Shown one piece after another: positions 12,250-24,942 of a stretch of DNA of 64,000 nucleotides. Within the stretch, counting starts at the first letter, position 1; every line of letters starts with the position of its first letter. The notes beneath the pieces were generated by a model. The model made no database searches and was not told the DNA's origin. It saw only the letters and a list, made by a program, of their open reading frames with translations. Location: assembly GCA_018398805.1 (NCBI GenBank), contig JAGFBZ010001279.1:186001-250000 (forward strand). Direction: 5' to 3'. This DNA is from Hirundichthys speculiger. Lineage: Eukaryota > Chordata > Actinopteri > Beloniformes > Exocoetidae. The position numbers were made by a program, and so were the translations under genes.

Positions 12250-13109
12250 TAGGTCTGGGCAAGTTAACGCGTTATTATCGCGTTAACGCATTCATTTATT
12301 AACGCCGACATTTATTTTATCGCGTGTTAACGCATGTTGCTCAGGTGCTTTTGTTTTGAAAAGTCTGTTACTGGCTGCTGCGGAACCGGAAGAGAATTGC
12401 CAGGTAAACATTTGGAAAAATTGAAACAGACATGGAGAACGGTAAAAATCCATGTACTTTACAGTTCAGGTAGCAACTCAGATAGCAATATTAACAATTC
12501 TAGACTGCAACAAAACTGTCCCGTCATTCCTCCATGTTCCATCAGATCTGCTCCATGTGTTCACTGTCCTGCTGTTCTCTAGCTGGTTACTGCAGTGCGG
12601 CTCCATCTAGTGGCACAGATGTGTAATGACAACAGAAAGTCCAGTCCCCGATTATAAAACAAATTAGGTTCTGTTGCACATTTTTTTTTATTTTGTATTT
12701 TTGATCCAAGTCTAAAATTGAAATATAAAAAAGTTTTTTTTGTGTGTTAAATAAAAAAAATGAAAAACGTGATAAAATGTCACTTTTTATTTTTTTTAGT
12801 TTTGATTGACAATTGAAAATGGAAAGAATGCCCTGGCAGTGGCAATAAGCTTTATTTTGTTTAACATTTTTTAAGATGAGATTTACACTGAATATGTGTT
12901 ACTGACAAGTGCTGATGTTAAAAGTGTTTGAACAACAAATGTTATGGCACTTTAGATAATATGGCAGCAGAACATTTAAATAAAAGTGCACTTTACACTA
13001 CTTTCGAATTCATTATTTGATTTTGCGTATACAATGCGATTAATCATGATTAATCAGGGAAAAAATGCGATTAATCGCGATTAAAAATTTTAATCGTTGC
13101 CCAGCCCTA
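12250..13109. mobile_element. hAT-like non-autonomous element, copy 1
   Basis: The ends are TAGGTCTGGGCAA and TTGCCCAGCCCTA, an imperfect inverted repeat. Flanks ATACATAT (12242-12249) and ATATATAT (13110-13117) agree at 7 of 8 positions, fitting a hAT 8-bp duplication in AT-rich DNA. Subterminal regions are rich in TTAACGCG and TTAATCGCGATTAA palindromes. The 860-bp interior has no transposase. Its right part is nearly identical to 30829-31110, but this copy lacks about 230 bp present there that contain a BED-finger relic. Confidence 0.85.
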
Positions 13110-14754
13110 ATATATATATAAAAGAATAAAAGAAGAAATGAAGGACATATGTGGTTAAATGAGACCTGGGGGCAGGAGGGGAGAATAGAGGAGAAAAAAA
13201 CAGAGGGGATGAGATCAAGCACAGAGAAGAAGAGGAGCCTGAGGGAGGGGAAGGATATGGGAGATTATCTGCTGACGAACATCTCCAAGCCTGGCATTAT
13301 CAGTCGCAGATTCCTGTCATTCTTTCCCATTAGCCCCGAGGCCTGACAGGCAGAGGCCACCACCATCCCGGCTCCAGCTCTGAGCCTGACATATAATGGT
13401 CCACTAATAACCTAGATACAGGTGATGGAAAAGGAAAGGAGGCTAAAAAAGAAAAAAATATGGGCCTAACGTTTCTCTCTCTGCATACCTGAGGACTCAT
13501 GACCGTATTGATCAAACATACTTGAAACAGCTGATGGCCACTTGACTCCAATTTCGTTTTATTAAGGGAAATATGCTGGCTTCTCCCTCATCCCCCTCTT
13601 TCCTCCTCCCTCCTCACATTCCAACTTTCCATCCCTGTTCATGCCGCTTCTATCTTCGCTCGTCCCTTCTTCCGTCTCACTTTTCCGTTTCTGCGCTGCA
13701 GAAAACATTACGGACAGAAAGAGGAGAGGTTTCCACTGCCCCACACTGCTTTGGGCTGCCTTCCCCTAAAACCCCGGGGTTGAAATATCTGATATTATTG
13801 GTGCTCCCCCCACACAGAGGGATTTGAAGAGATGTGAAAAGGATGTGGTTTCAGGCTCTGCTCTTTGCTGGGGGAGATATAGTTTTCTAAGAAACTGAAG
13901 GGGAAGGAAAGCAAATGGTGAAAGGGAAAAAAAGTTACCTTTCGTTGAAGTGGCTTCGGTTCACACAGATGTCATGTCTTTGCAGAAGTGGCCGGCCTGC
14001 GAAGAGAAAATAAATAGATAAGTAAGGCTCAGAACAGATACGCTGCTTTACAAATGAAACAGGCTGTATGGGGCGCTTTGGCATAAAAACAAAAATCATG
14101 AGTACTGCTACATGTTAAAGCTGTCATTGGCTCTATAAATAGTGTGGTAGGTCCAGACTGGTGAGTTTGGGTCGGTCCAAAGAGGTGGAGATAAGCTGAT
14201 AACGCCTTCTGTGTCTTATCTCAGTCTTTTTTTCCACACTTTGGTGATGCTGCCACCGCCGCCGCACAGAGGGCTCCAGTGTACATAAGCCAATCAGCCT
14301 GTTTTTTCCACTGAACGTGAAGCCTTTGATTAGAGGCACAAGGCAAAAACTGAAAGCGCGTCCCACCGAGCAACATCGGCTTTGCGCTCACCGAAGGCGC
14401 ATCTCGCAGGTGCGGATTCACGGCGTTGCGGTGACCGGGACCGGCTGAGCTCGGTGCTGAATCAGGCCCGCAGGAGAGGCGCACCCCCGGAGCCCACTGC
14501 CCTCTGCTCAGGATAACGGCTGGCGGAGAGCCGGGCAAACTGAGAGGAAAGCGTGCACTCGCTGAGGAAGGGGTGAGGGCCCGGGTGAGCGGGGGGGTGA
14601 GGCCAGGCGGGCCCGTCCATTCCTGCCTGCACGGCTCACTTCTATTCCTAGAGAGTGGTACATGGCAGTTGATGTCGGTTTCCTCTGAGCTGCCTAGAAG
14701 ATGACTGGGCCTGACCACATCCACATACATGAAACACACAAGCTGACAACCGTG
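13110..14754. other. Unassigned, GC-rising intergenic sequence
   Basis: Purine-rich at 13130-13260, then mixed. 14380-14640 is CpG-rich. The longest minus-strand frame (196 codons, 14221-14811) runs through the CpG-rich DNA and the CA repeat. It shows no domain and is probably open only because of base composition. Confidence 0.45.
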
Positions 14755-14781
14755 CACACACACACACACACACACACACAC
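14755..14781. repeat. (AC)n microsatellite
   Basis: About 13 uninterrupted CA units, read directly. Confidence 0.95.
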
Positions 14782-17700
14782 TCTCAGGGAGGCAAAGAGG
14801 AACTGAATCATTACCCTACCTCAAAGTAGGGGGTGACCGCTGTACAACTATTTGTGTGTTGAAGCAAAGCTGCGCTTCTGCTGCAAGAGACGTCGGTTAA
14901 TTGGTTGTGTGCACGTACCGCGTGCTGCTCAAGTATGTGTGGGCACGCGTGTGTGTGTGGGTGTGTAGGATGCATGATCTGGGTGTGGATGCATTCCCCG
15001 TCACTGCGTCTGAGCGCAGAAAGCTTGTTCCATCTTTAAAGATTCCTGATGCTCTGACTCAAGGTTTGTTATCTTTGATCCCAGTAACCAAAGACATGGA
15101 ATTATATCCGTCTTTGAATTAAGAAGCTTTTAAGAAACTAACTCTGAGGGTATTTGATTTTAGCTGCTCAGACAAACATTTTCTTCATCATAACTATGTT
15201 ATTCTGAGTTGCGGTCAGCGTCGCTTTGCAGGACCGTCCGCATACGCACATCCATCCATTCCTTTGAAAAAGATGTTGATTTTCAGTCAAAAACAGTCTA
15301 TTTTTACTCAGCAGAGGTTGCATGTTTTCAAAAGAGATGCTTCGTCTGCACACAGCGCTCACCAACAGCTTGCCACCAATTAAGCAGACATTCCACGAGC
15401 CCAGCAGCCAATCAGATATCATTTCACAGCTCCATGGGCTCCAACAGACCCCACTCGCAGAGCGTAATTGGTTGTGATGTGTGAGCTGGACCTTCCGACA
15501 AAAGAGAGGAGGGCCGAACGGCTCGGGTTCTGCGGAGACAGAGATTGTGCCACCTCTGCTCGCGCTGCCCCAGAACATTCCCCTGCGATCCAGCAGATGG
15601 AAGTCACATTCTCCCCCTCAAACTCTCTGTCCTCATTATAAAGAAAGCAGACAAACCGGGCTTTGTATGTAGAACAAGCCCAAATGATTCTTTTAGTTGC
15701 TGCTGGGTGGCTATCAGTCGGGGTGAATTCTTAATCCAGAGCCACAGGCCCAAACAGCTTCTCCAGGGGGAGCCCCAGCTTTGTTCATGCAGCTTGTACC
15801 CCATACCCGGGCTTGGAGCAGGGGAGGGATGTCTGCAGGCTCTTCCAGGGGGCTGGACTGATGGGAAAGAGCTGGCGAGGGGGACCAAGGAAAGCTAACT
15901 CCCCCCCTCACGCTGTTTTATAAAGGCCTGGCAAATGTGCAGAGAGCAAAGAAAGGAGGCGCAGAAAGAGGAGGAAAGAAATTAGAGAAGGGACAGAAGG
16001 ATGAAAGGTGTTAGGGCACTTCGCCTTTGTTGGGTCATGGAGTTTACAGAGAAGCAGGACTGCGCCCGAGCAAGGTCGGCTATAAATCTGCTTCATTAGT
16101 CCCAACACAAGTTGACGCAGCGGCTAGAATCATAATGTAAGCTCTGTTCGAAGAGCGCCCCAATCTGACGTCTGATATCTTAACTGCCTCCACCCTAAAT
16201 ACCAGCAAACTCATTGATAAAAAGCTCAGAGAGACTTAAGAAAGATAAGTCAGTGGAACAGTTGATGACTACCAAATGGGTCGATGTCGCCGAGGGTTCT
16301 TTTAATCATTACGAGTCAAGATGATTCAATAATCCTGCTTGGATTTTGTTCTCCCCGCTTCGGTGTTGGATCCACTGTGTGCAAAAGCCACAGTTCCTTA
16401 TTGACGTCCTCCTCCTGCAGCCACTTTGAATAATCAGCCAGGCTGAGTCACCGCGTTAACCGATTACCTTCGGAAAACAAAAGGAACACCTTCAAAATGC
16501 GGCTCTGCAGGCCGTGCCCATTGATCCTGGTTTTCCATGACGTGCATCCGTCTGTGCTACCGAGTCCTCACACACACACGCACACACGCGCGCGCTGCCA
16601 CTTATTGGAATTCAGGATGGGGCCCAGGTAGGGGAAGCTCTGCCCATATATGAGCAAAGGAGGAAACAGGCCAGGTGTGTGTGGTTAGTACACCGTTGGA
16701 ACGAACGTTCTTGAGTACACAAGACACACACACACATGTACGGACGCACACACAAGGGCTCGGGCTGCTTTCATGCACGTACGCACACCTCATTCGGTCG
16801 TGCGACGTTGACGTTACGCCGCTAAACTTTTAACTCTACGATCTGCCTGTGCACGGCAGACTCGCATGAACGACTTGTTGCTGTATAAACAAAGACGAGT
16901 CATGCGAAGGGAAAGAAAAAAAAAAAAAGGAAAGTGGGCAAACAGGAGAAGGAATGAGTCGAGTCACAGTTAAGATTGTTCCTAACCCAGTTTTAGTTAC
17001 GTAACTCCGTCAGTGTCAGAGTAACTACGGCGTGTCACGGTGTCTTCCTGCCTGACACCAGCCGGCGGCTCTGACTAAATCCTGCTGCTGGTGACCTGTG
17101 ACTTAACTTCCTTCAACCTGCTGCACCTCCCCGCGTCACGCACATCTGCTGCCTCTCACGGCGGAGTTGAGACATGACGGGCCGTCGGATTCCTGTGAAA
17201 CTGAACTCTGGTGAACATGATCCTGCACACCTCCTTCCTCCACGATGGCTCCCTGTCGGAGCGAGTGTTCAACGGGACTGGAGAGAAATGCCTGCACTGC
17301 ATGTTTTTACCATGACATCACTGAATCTGTTATCAGATATGCTGAGAAATGACCAGATCCCGACGCTGTTCTTCACAACACATGATTAGACATTTCTAAG
17401 GGAAAGCGCAGTGTGATGTCGCCGAGACGCCCTTTGAAAATCCGCATGCATTCAAATCCTTTTATGTATGTGATTATCGTCCCTGAGCCATTACAGGAGA
17501 AAACGTTTTATGATGCAGGATCAGAATTTAGCATTTTTCAGCACAAAGTCTCTGTAGAGACATTGAGTAACTTTCATTTATAATAACAGAATTATGATAA
17601 TGGAATTTAGTGGCCCCCAGTCCACCCTTTTACTGGCTGCGGTCCTCAGCCTTCTACTTTTCTTGCCAAAAAGCTGTAATCCTCTTTCTTTTACTGAACC

Positions 17701-18059
17701 GTTTCCATCCACCTTCTTTGCCAGCTGGTACACTTAACAATGTAGATTAGAGAGTGAAACTCTTATATAGTACCTTTAGAGTTTTATGGCGCGAGCTTAG
17801 GCCAACAAAGTCTTAAAAACATCAGTGTCGGTACACTGTTATTGACTCCAGCAGACCTCACACCACCTCAGAGTACTGACGAACCCAAATGTTCCTGTCA
17901 GCAAGCACCTCATCGTTAAGTGGCCATCAGGAAACACATTTTGGATGTGGTGCAAAAAAAACCCCCCAAAGATAGCATTTTTTTTTTTAAACATGTGAGT
18001 TCAAATTAAGCAGTGGAGAAACAACAACCCAAAGGTTTGGGACAACAAACCTTATTTAA
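14782..18059. other. Unassigned intergenic sequence, moderately CpG-rich
   Basis: Short GT/CA clusters occur at 14948-14969, 16570-16592 and 16722-16755. The A-run at 16916-16929 and many short frames carry no family signature. Low repeat density here compared with the rest of the window could mean conserved regulatory DNA, but no motif establishes that. Confidence 0.4.
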
Positions 18060-18400
18060 AGCTTAAAACGGCATCACTCTGCTGAGCGTGCAGTGCTGTG
18101 AAGCTAACCCAAACACACAACGTGCAGCCTCTGCTATCTTTAACTGCCTGATTTATCTATTTTTTTTTTTTAACTATATGCAACTTTTGTTCCTCGGGCA
18201 AAAATTTGAATCAGTAGGTCAGGACCTTTGAGAAAATTGGAAATTTGTATGACGACAGCATGACCTTGCTGAGCATGCTCAGTGCTATGAAGCTAACAAA
18301 GACTAAGAGGCTGAAGAAGAAAAAAACAAAACAAGTAGAGCACACAGCCTGCAGCCTCTGCTATCTTTCACCGGTTGTTTATGCTACTGTATGCAGTTAA
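18060..18400. repeat. Diverged direct duplication
   Basis: Two related blocks start near 18070 and 18257. Both contain GCTGAGC, then CAGTGCT, then TGAAGCTAAC, and later GCAGCCTCTGCTATCTTT (18124 and 18351). The spacing grows from 187 to 227 bp because of an A-rich insertion in the second copy. There is no coding potential. Confidence 0.65.
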
Positions 18401-19370
18401 GGCAGACCAGACCTTTAAGGAATCTGCCAAGAAAACTACAATGCCCACCACTATCAGCAGATGACCGGACTTTTACCTGCATCAAACTGAATTTTTGTTT
18501 TACTAAAAGTCCCCAAATACAACAACACCAGAAACAGATTTCATTGGCCTGTGAAAACAGACAAGAACACGCTGAAAAATGTCTTTTTAACTTCCTCTCA
18601 GTGCTTCGCAGTGGTGACGTGGAATGATATGAAAAGCTTAACGTACGTTGAAATAACTCACAAGTTCACCTTAAATCTGGAAAACATGACAACAAGGAAT
18701 CCAGCACAGAAACAATCTAGTTTCTTTATGGATTTAATCTTGTAGCAGTCCTGCTCCTCCCTCTGGAATTTGCTAACAAGTTTTCTTTTGAATTTCACCT
18801 TTTGCCTTAGCTTAGACGGAAAGAACTGAAATGAGGTTTCAGCGTTCTGCGATAAATAGGGTGATAAACAGGTTCATGTCTCACACACTGTGTTTACAGA
18901 TGGAACAAATTAAAATCGGAAAAAAAAGCATACAAAATTAGTGTCCAGTTCTTACAGGTAAATGTCCTGGATGTATTACTCAAAATTCACTGGAATGAAT
19001 GTTGCCCTGGTAGCTGCAGACACACGGTTGTCCTGCTGGACTGCTTCCTGCCAAGCAGTTCGGGGCAGGGTTCATTCTGTAGGCAGAGAGATAAGACGAA
19101 AGGGCAGATTCCACACTTATCTCCTACGGGGAATTTAATCTCCTCCATCAAGATACCTGCGATGGATCTCACCGCCAATCTGCCCGCTATCACACACTCG
19201 CACCGGAAACGATGCCCAAATCAGCCCTCGTGGATCCTTGCTCTCGGTCACGGCAACTCCTTATCACAACTCCTTGCTCTCTCTTTCTTTTTCTGCTTCT
19301 CTTCCCTCCTTCAATGACACCTTCTGGAACCATAAACTACAGAGTCATGTCAAGCTGGAGCGCAAACCCT
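18401..19370. other. Unassigned intergenic sequence
   Basis: No recognised exon, RNA or repeat. The short frames at 18391-18627 and 18551-18745 have no family motif. Confidence 0.45.
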
Positions 19371-19397
19371 GGGGGTGGGGGTGGGTGGGCGGGGGAG
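19371..19397 (+). other. Potential G-quadruplex run
   Basis: Five G-runs of 3-5 separated by single bases lie within 27 bp, the pattern of a very stable intramolecular G-quadruplex. It sits about 20 bp upstream of the Myb-family element. Functional use is not shown. Confidence 0.7.
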
Positions 19398-19417
19398 GAA
19401 TCTCAAGGAGGGGTTGT

Positions 19418-20071
19418 CATTGGCCACGGTTGGTTACATGATGTTTTTTAATTCGGAATTAATTATTCCGAATTAAACTATTTTCCTTCGAGTTTACATG
19501 GAAATAGTAATTCCGAATTTAGGTTTACATGGAAAACAGGTTTGATCGGCTTTATCCAATTCCCCTTAAGGTCTGGATGTTGGGAAGGGTTCTGATTAGA
19601 TGGGGGGGGCGGATGTCTTTACGTATGTACGTCTACCGGAAGAAAACAAACTCGATTAGCAACAACATGGAGGCCTACATTACAAATTTTTATGTTTCCT
19701 GCCATCTGTTCTTTTAATTATTTCCAGTTCCTCCAAGCTATTTATTAAATAAATCGTCTCTGCTCTTGACCACCGTTTACTGCGTGCCGCCATCTTGAAA
19801 CTTTGTTTCGAAAACAAGCCCAGCGCGGAATATAAGCGTCATCGCGACAGACGGACAAGGGAACGAGCATGCGCAGAAAGACCGGAATTAATTTAAAGCG
19901 GAATGAGTGTATACATGACCACGAAATTATTTTGTTTTGAATTAAAATCAGAATAAACCAGCCACTTACTTCGGAATGAGGTGTTTACATGGTACTTTTT
20001 AATCATTTTAAATTGGATTTATTTTTAATTCTGAATTAAAGAGGAATTAAACTTCCCATGTAAACGCACTA
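19418..20071 (-). mobile_element. Myb/SANT-coding DNA transposon family, copy A (dead)
   Basis: A 654-bp element. The left end reads CATTGGCCACGG and the right end CCATGTAAACGCACTA. The termini contain repeated TTCCGAATTAA palindromes. The interior is the reverse of copy C, including TTTACTGCGTGCCGCCATCT, which corresponds to the start of the Myb-like exon, but the exon is shortened. At the position of copy C's splice donor it has GTTTGT instead of GTAAGT. Non-autonomous. Confidence 0.8.
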
Positions 20072-21119
20072 ATTGTGTTAAAAGTAAAAGCGAGGGGACA
20101 GAGGAGGCTGTGCATGCGTGAGCTGCCGGCACGCGCTCACGTGGTTCTGGTGCTTTACAGCCATGCAGTCGCTGAAGTTAGCAACTGGCTGGTAGGAGCT
20201 TTGCAACGACAGCTGAGAGAAAGCGCTTTTAAAGATGACTGATCCTCTCTACAGGCTCAGCTCAGACCTGCAGTTCAGCCTCTCAGACTCGCAGCGGCGT
20301 TTTTAAGAGCTGGTGACCAGGAAAGACGGCTCGGCTCAGCTGCCGCCGTCCCCGCAGCCAATCGCCTGCAGCGTCCATTCATAAAGAAGCAACAGTGGCG
20401 TCCACAATGTGTGGCACCGTGTCCCCACCCACCCGCGCACACGCGCTCAGTTCATTCATGCCCTCTGCTTCTGGGCAGTCGGAGTGGACTGTGCTATCTG
20501 TGTCAAAGGAAAGGGGGAGGGGGAGAGAGGAAGTAGCGCCTCCGTTTGAAGAAACAGCGTTCATACCGCAGAGAAATATTTTAATCAGTTTGCATGTATG
20601 CTCAGACATTAGGAGATAAGACTGCAGCGCGCCTCCGCGTAACCCCGCGCGCGAGGCGGACGGGTCCGGCGGTGAATCAGCTCTGCTGTCATGCGGTCAC
20701 ACTGCGGGGTGACGCTCACCCCGCCGCAAAACGGCCACCCAGACTCCGGGCTGTGACATGCTGAGACACACCATTCATCGGCTTCAAAAAAAGCTGCACA
20801 CGTAACTCAAGAGACTGTGAAGCACAAGAGGAACTAAGTGAATGTGCTCCGTCAGAGTTGTGGCGACCGTCTACGGACCGGCACCGGGACCGGGACCGGC
20901 ACCGCGAGCCTGCTGCTCTTCCTCTCAGCCCATTACGGATCTGGGAGCAGTTTCTCAGCCCTAACTTCTAACATGTGATATCCATCAGCAGCAGCTCTGC
21001 TTTCTGGGACTATTTTCCCTTTCTTGCCTTTTTTCTCTCTCTTTTCTTATTTTTTTTTTTTTAAACTTACCCGTCTGGGTGAAAGTTTCCTCCTGGTGTT
21101 TGGAATGAGGGAAGCCCCC
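20072..21119. other. Unassigned CpG-rich intergenic sequence
   Basis: 20620-20930 is dense in CpG and GC-rich. A CCAAT motif (AGCCAATCG near 20357) lies upstream. It could be a CpG-island promoter, but no exon or start signal is convincing. Confidence 0.4.
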
Positions 21120-21139
21120 CTCCTCCTCCTCCTCCTCCA
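21120..21139. repeat. (TCC)n microsatellite within a long pyrimidine-rich block
   Basis: Six TCC units inside a strongly pyrimidine-rich stretch spanning about 21000-21250. Confidence 0.85.
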
Positions 21140-21260
21140 AGTCCTCATCCTCCTCATCCAATGTCTCCCTCGTCGGCGTCTCTTTCCTCTGCTTCTCTTT
21201 CTGTCTCTGCTTCAAGAAGGGATCCCGGCTTCCCCTTCTCTTCAACTTCACTTGTTCCAG

Positions 21261-21268
21261 CAGAGAGC

Positions 21269-21301
<33 letters not shown>

Positions 21302-21307
21302 GAGGGA
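21261..21307. repeat. (GA)n purine tract
   Basis: A nearly pure GAGA tract with AAAGAGAGAAG interruptions follows the pyrimidine block. Mirror-symmetric purine runs of this kind can form triplex DNA. Confidence 0.9.
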
Positions 21308-23547
21308 GAGACGCTATTGGGCAACGGCTTTCTCACCCACGTCACTGTGCACAACTGTGACGGCGAGTCACACAGAACTTGCTGTAACTCCCTGAAAGAT
21401 TTCATCCTCGTCTCTCTTTTTTTTTTCCCTTTCTCTCTTTCTCCTCCCGTTGCATTCTTCTGTGTGTAATCAGTTACAGGCTTAAAGTGACAGCAGCTAG
21501 AGCTACGTAACCGCCTATCTCTCTCACAGACAGCGCACACACACACGCTGACAGTGTGTGTGAGGCTCCCTCTGGGCTAAAGGTGCTTTCCCAGAGCTCT
21601 GGAGACACCACAGCCGTTAAAACTCCCTCCGAGCCCCCGCCAAAGTCTCACTATCACATGTTTCACAGCGGTCTCCCTCTCCTCTTTCTCTTCCTCTCAC
21701 CCTCCCTCAGCCCCCTGACTGACACTCTCTCAGGTCCGTGCGCTCTCTCTCTCTCTTATAGGCATGGCTGTTTAGAGGGGCCGAGCCTACAGCGGCGAGG
21801 GGCAGTGTCCTGTTACAAAGCTCTCAATTGAGGTTAGGGAGAGGCCATCCATTGAGAAAAAAAGAGGAGGAAGGAGTGGGAGAGGGAGGAGGGGAGAAGT
21901 AAGGGCAGCCTCTCGGCGTCTGTGCGTATGCGTGTGTGCGTTCAAAAGCAGGAAACTCCCCTTCGAGAAATTTTGGGGCGTTAGAAGAGAAGGGAGCCCG
22001 TTTCTGGATGAGGGAAAGGGGGGCAGTGTGTGTGTGTGTGTGTTTTTTCTTTAATCACTTCCAGCTTCAGCCACATAAACAAATACATGTGCATCATGTC
22101 TTCACAGATTACATAAAGACCACAAAGAGAAAGTACCAGAGTTTTCAAGACTAAACAGGCCCATAAATGAGCCTCAAGAGTACCGCATCACGTTCAAAGA
22201 AAGTACCTGAGCTTACAAACCGCCGGCACACGTGACGGCGCCTCGTCATCTCGTGACCTGAAACTGCCCTCATCCTCATTTCGCCCCTCGCCGGCTCTCA
22301 CCTACATCCTGCCATTTTTTTTTTTTTGCTCCACTTCTATTCTCTGCCGAGCCCACCCAGCCACACCTACGGGGCGCCCCACCCCTGCCGGCGTGCGCGC
22401 GCGGCCGCGGCCACGGCTCTGGTTCTCAAACGGGAAAAACCTCGCGTTTGAGGAATCTCATAGCTGGATTGTTGCTCACAGGAGGGGCCCTGCTGCGCCC
22501 ACGCCCAGCTACCCGTTACACGCAGCCACACACAGGTCGCCGCCCTCGTCGGTCTCCATTCACAATTATTCAAGTAAGTGCGGTGAGTCATTTAATGAGC
22601 GGAGTTGAGCAATGTTTGACCTACATGCGCACATTTCTGTTCTGCACTGTCACCCCTGAGAGCAGTCCCAACCTTTGACCTGAACACCTTGTCACCGAAT
22701 AATCTTGCAAATCCTGCAAGGAGTCGGAGAATCCACGCTTACATTTCAGAAAGAATAACGCAGAAACCTCACGAAGCGGGAATCCCGAGCCAGTAAGGAC
22801 ACACGCCTTTAGAGTTTGAGCTCGCAGCTTTGGGGCGGGCGTCGCGTTAGGTGACGCTGTCGCTCGTCGGCCTGCCATGGAAGTTCCATTAAATGACCGT
22901 GAGGCCTCGGCAGAGCTGACATCAAAAGCATCAACGGATATAACTGTATCTGTTATGTGTGGACCAAAAGCGAGTGGGCGTGAGTGAATCACAGCGAGTG
23001 AATGTGTTTCGACGAGTGCCGCTGAACCGCAGCAGCAGGACCGATGACTCAGGGCGACGGTGGAAAACTGACTCCAGACCTGCTGACAAACGTCGATGTT
23101 AACCTGGAGGAGTCACAGAGGCTTTTTTCTTCAGCCGCTGGTTTGTTTTTGTTGTTGTGAAACTCCAAACTCTAACAGCGGTTCAGGTGTCCGAGAGACC
23201 CCGTTGGCGGGAAACTGTATTTCTACATATCCAGACACTTGTCCAAACTAGTTTTAAGATATCCCAGAATTCTTTAAGAGTCGAAGTGACTTTAATATCT
23301 GTGAGTTAAATAGGAGCGAAAACATCTGTGATTCAGTGGCCATTTTATCCAAAATAATACGATCAGAGAGCCGCAGCGACGACGCCTGTTGTGTGCGTTG
23401 GGCTTCACATTCCAGGTATCCACTTCATTCTTGACAGTTCAACGACTACAATTCAGTTATTAGAAGCCAAAAGATCACTCCAAGTAGTCGAAAAACAAAA
23501 AAGACAGATTGTAGATTGTCCTTAGGTGGAATGGAGTACAAGATAAT
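21308..23547. other. Unassigned intergenic sequence, partly CpG-rich
   Basis: Includes a GT run at 22027-22042, a T-run near 22314-22327 and a CpG-rich core at 22370-22430. No exon was recognised. Confidence 0.4.
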
Positions 23548-24173
23548 CAGTGCGTTTACATGGGAAGTTTAATTCCTCTTTAATTCAGAATTAAAATTAA
23601 ATCCGAATGTAAACACCTAATTCCGAATGAAAATGTCCATTCCGAATTAAACTTAATTCCGAATTAAGTGGCTGGTTTAAAATCCGAATAGAATAATTCC
23701 GTGGTCATGTATACACTCATTCCGTTTTAAATCAATTCCAGTCTTTCTGCGTATGCTAGTTCCCTTGCCCGTCTATCTCGATGACGCTTATATTCCGCGC
23801 TGGGCTTGTTTTCGAAAAACAAAACAACACATGATGTTGTCGTCCTGCTGCTTCAAAAATAAAATTAAAAAAAATCCAAAAAGGATGCTAATAATGTAGT
23901 CCTCCATGTTGTTGCTAATCGAGTCAGTTTGTTTTCTTCCGGTAGACGTAAATACGTAAAGACGTCCGTCCCCCCCATCCAATCAGAACCCTTCCCAACC
24001 CCCAGACCTTAAGCAGAATTGGATAAAGCCGATCAAACGTGTTTTCCGTGTAAACCTCAATTCGAAATGACTATTTCCATGTAAACTTGAAGGAAAATAG
24101 TTTAATTCTGAATTATTTAATTCGGAATAATTAATTCCGAATTAAAAAAAACATCATGTAACCATGGCTACTG
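23548..24173 (-). mobile_element. Myb/SANT-coding DNA transposon family, copy B (dead)
   Basis: A 626-bp element. The left end is CAGTGCGTTTACATGGGA and the right end TCATGTAACCATGGCTACTG. Inverted to each other, both ends start CAGTG and share ACATG. AATTCCGAATTAA repeats fill both subterminal regions. The interior matches copies A and C in part, but the coding exon is replaced by unrelated A-rich sequence and the donor position reads GTCAGT. The target duplication is not clear. Confidence 0.8.
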
Positions 24174-24725
24174 TGTTTGCTACAGGACAGGACAGGAAAC
24201 ACTCGACTGGAAACCATCTGATAAAAACGCTGGAACGCGTTTCAGAAGCAGCAACCTGACAGTTTATTCTTGATGGTGTTATTCAGACGTTCGGCAAGCC
24301 AGAGAAAATGAGTCACTGGGAGTGAAATTATTATTGTTATTATTTTTAACAAGAGGGTCACTTCAGGGTGAAAGGAAAACAGCGCTGCAGTTTTGTTTCA
24401 TGACTAAAAAAACTACAGCCTGAAAATTGATTTGCGCTCCATTTGTGTGCAAATGACCTTTTCACTGGCACACGTGCGGCTGAAATAAAAAATACACAAC
24501 TCTGACACTCACATGGGCCTCAGTTTGAAGTTAAAAGTTTGCACTTAAGTTTGTCCTGAAGACTAAAGTTTCTAAAGTAAGAGCTTTGCCATTTAAGAAT
24601 GTGACTCAGGCTATTGTGGGCACAAAGTGAGCACCGCCTGCTTGCTTTCTCTGGGTGGATACAAGGGCGGAGATGGGTTTCAACACACATGCACCACACA
24701 GGCGGGGGCCTTTCCTTCATGTTGT
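24174..24725. other. Unassigned intergenic sequence
   Basis: No recognised feature. Confidence 0.4.
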
Positions 24726-24775
24726 CACACGCACACACACACACACACACACACATACCAACACACACACAATGG
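24726..24775. repeat. (CA)n microsatellite, interrupted
   Basis: Two CA runs separated by TACCA. A further CA cluster lies at 24916-24942. Confidence 0.95.
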
Positions 24776-24942
24776 AGATTGCAGTGGAAAGGAAGCTGGG
24801 GATTCCTGAGATTCCTGTGGACAAAAAGGTGTGAACTCAGGCGGCCGAGCAGCCTGGGAATTCTGCCGGGTCGGCTTGAGAGGCAGTTTAATGGCTGACC
24901 AGAGTCACCGGTGACACACGCACACACACACAGACACACACG

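Noticed and set aside
14221..14811. 196-codon open frame on the minus strand, the longest in the window
   Set aside because: It runs through a CA microsatellite and CpG-rich DNA, has no domain, and the opposite frames are equally open. Explained by low stop-codon density.
21154..21546. 130-codon frame with Arg/Glu-rich text
   Set aside because: A translation of the GA and CT tracts.
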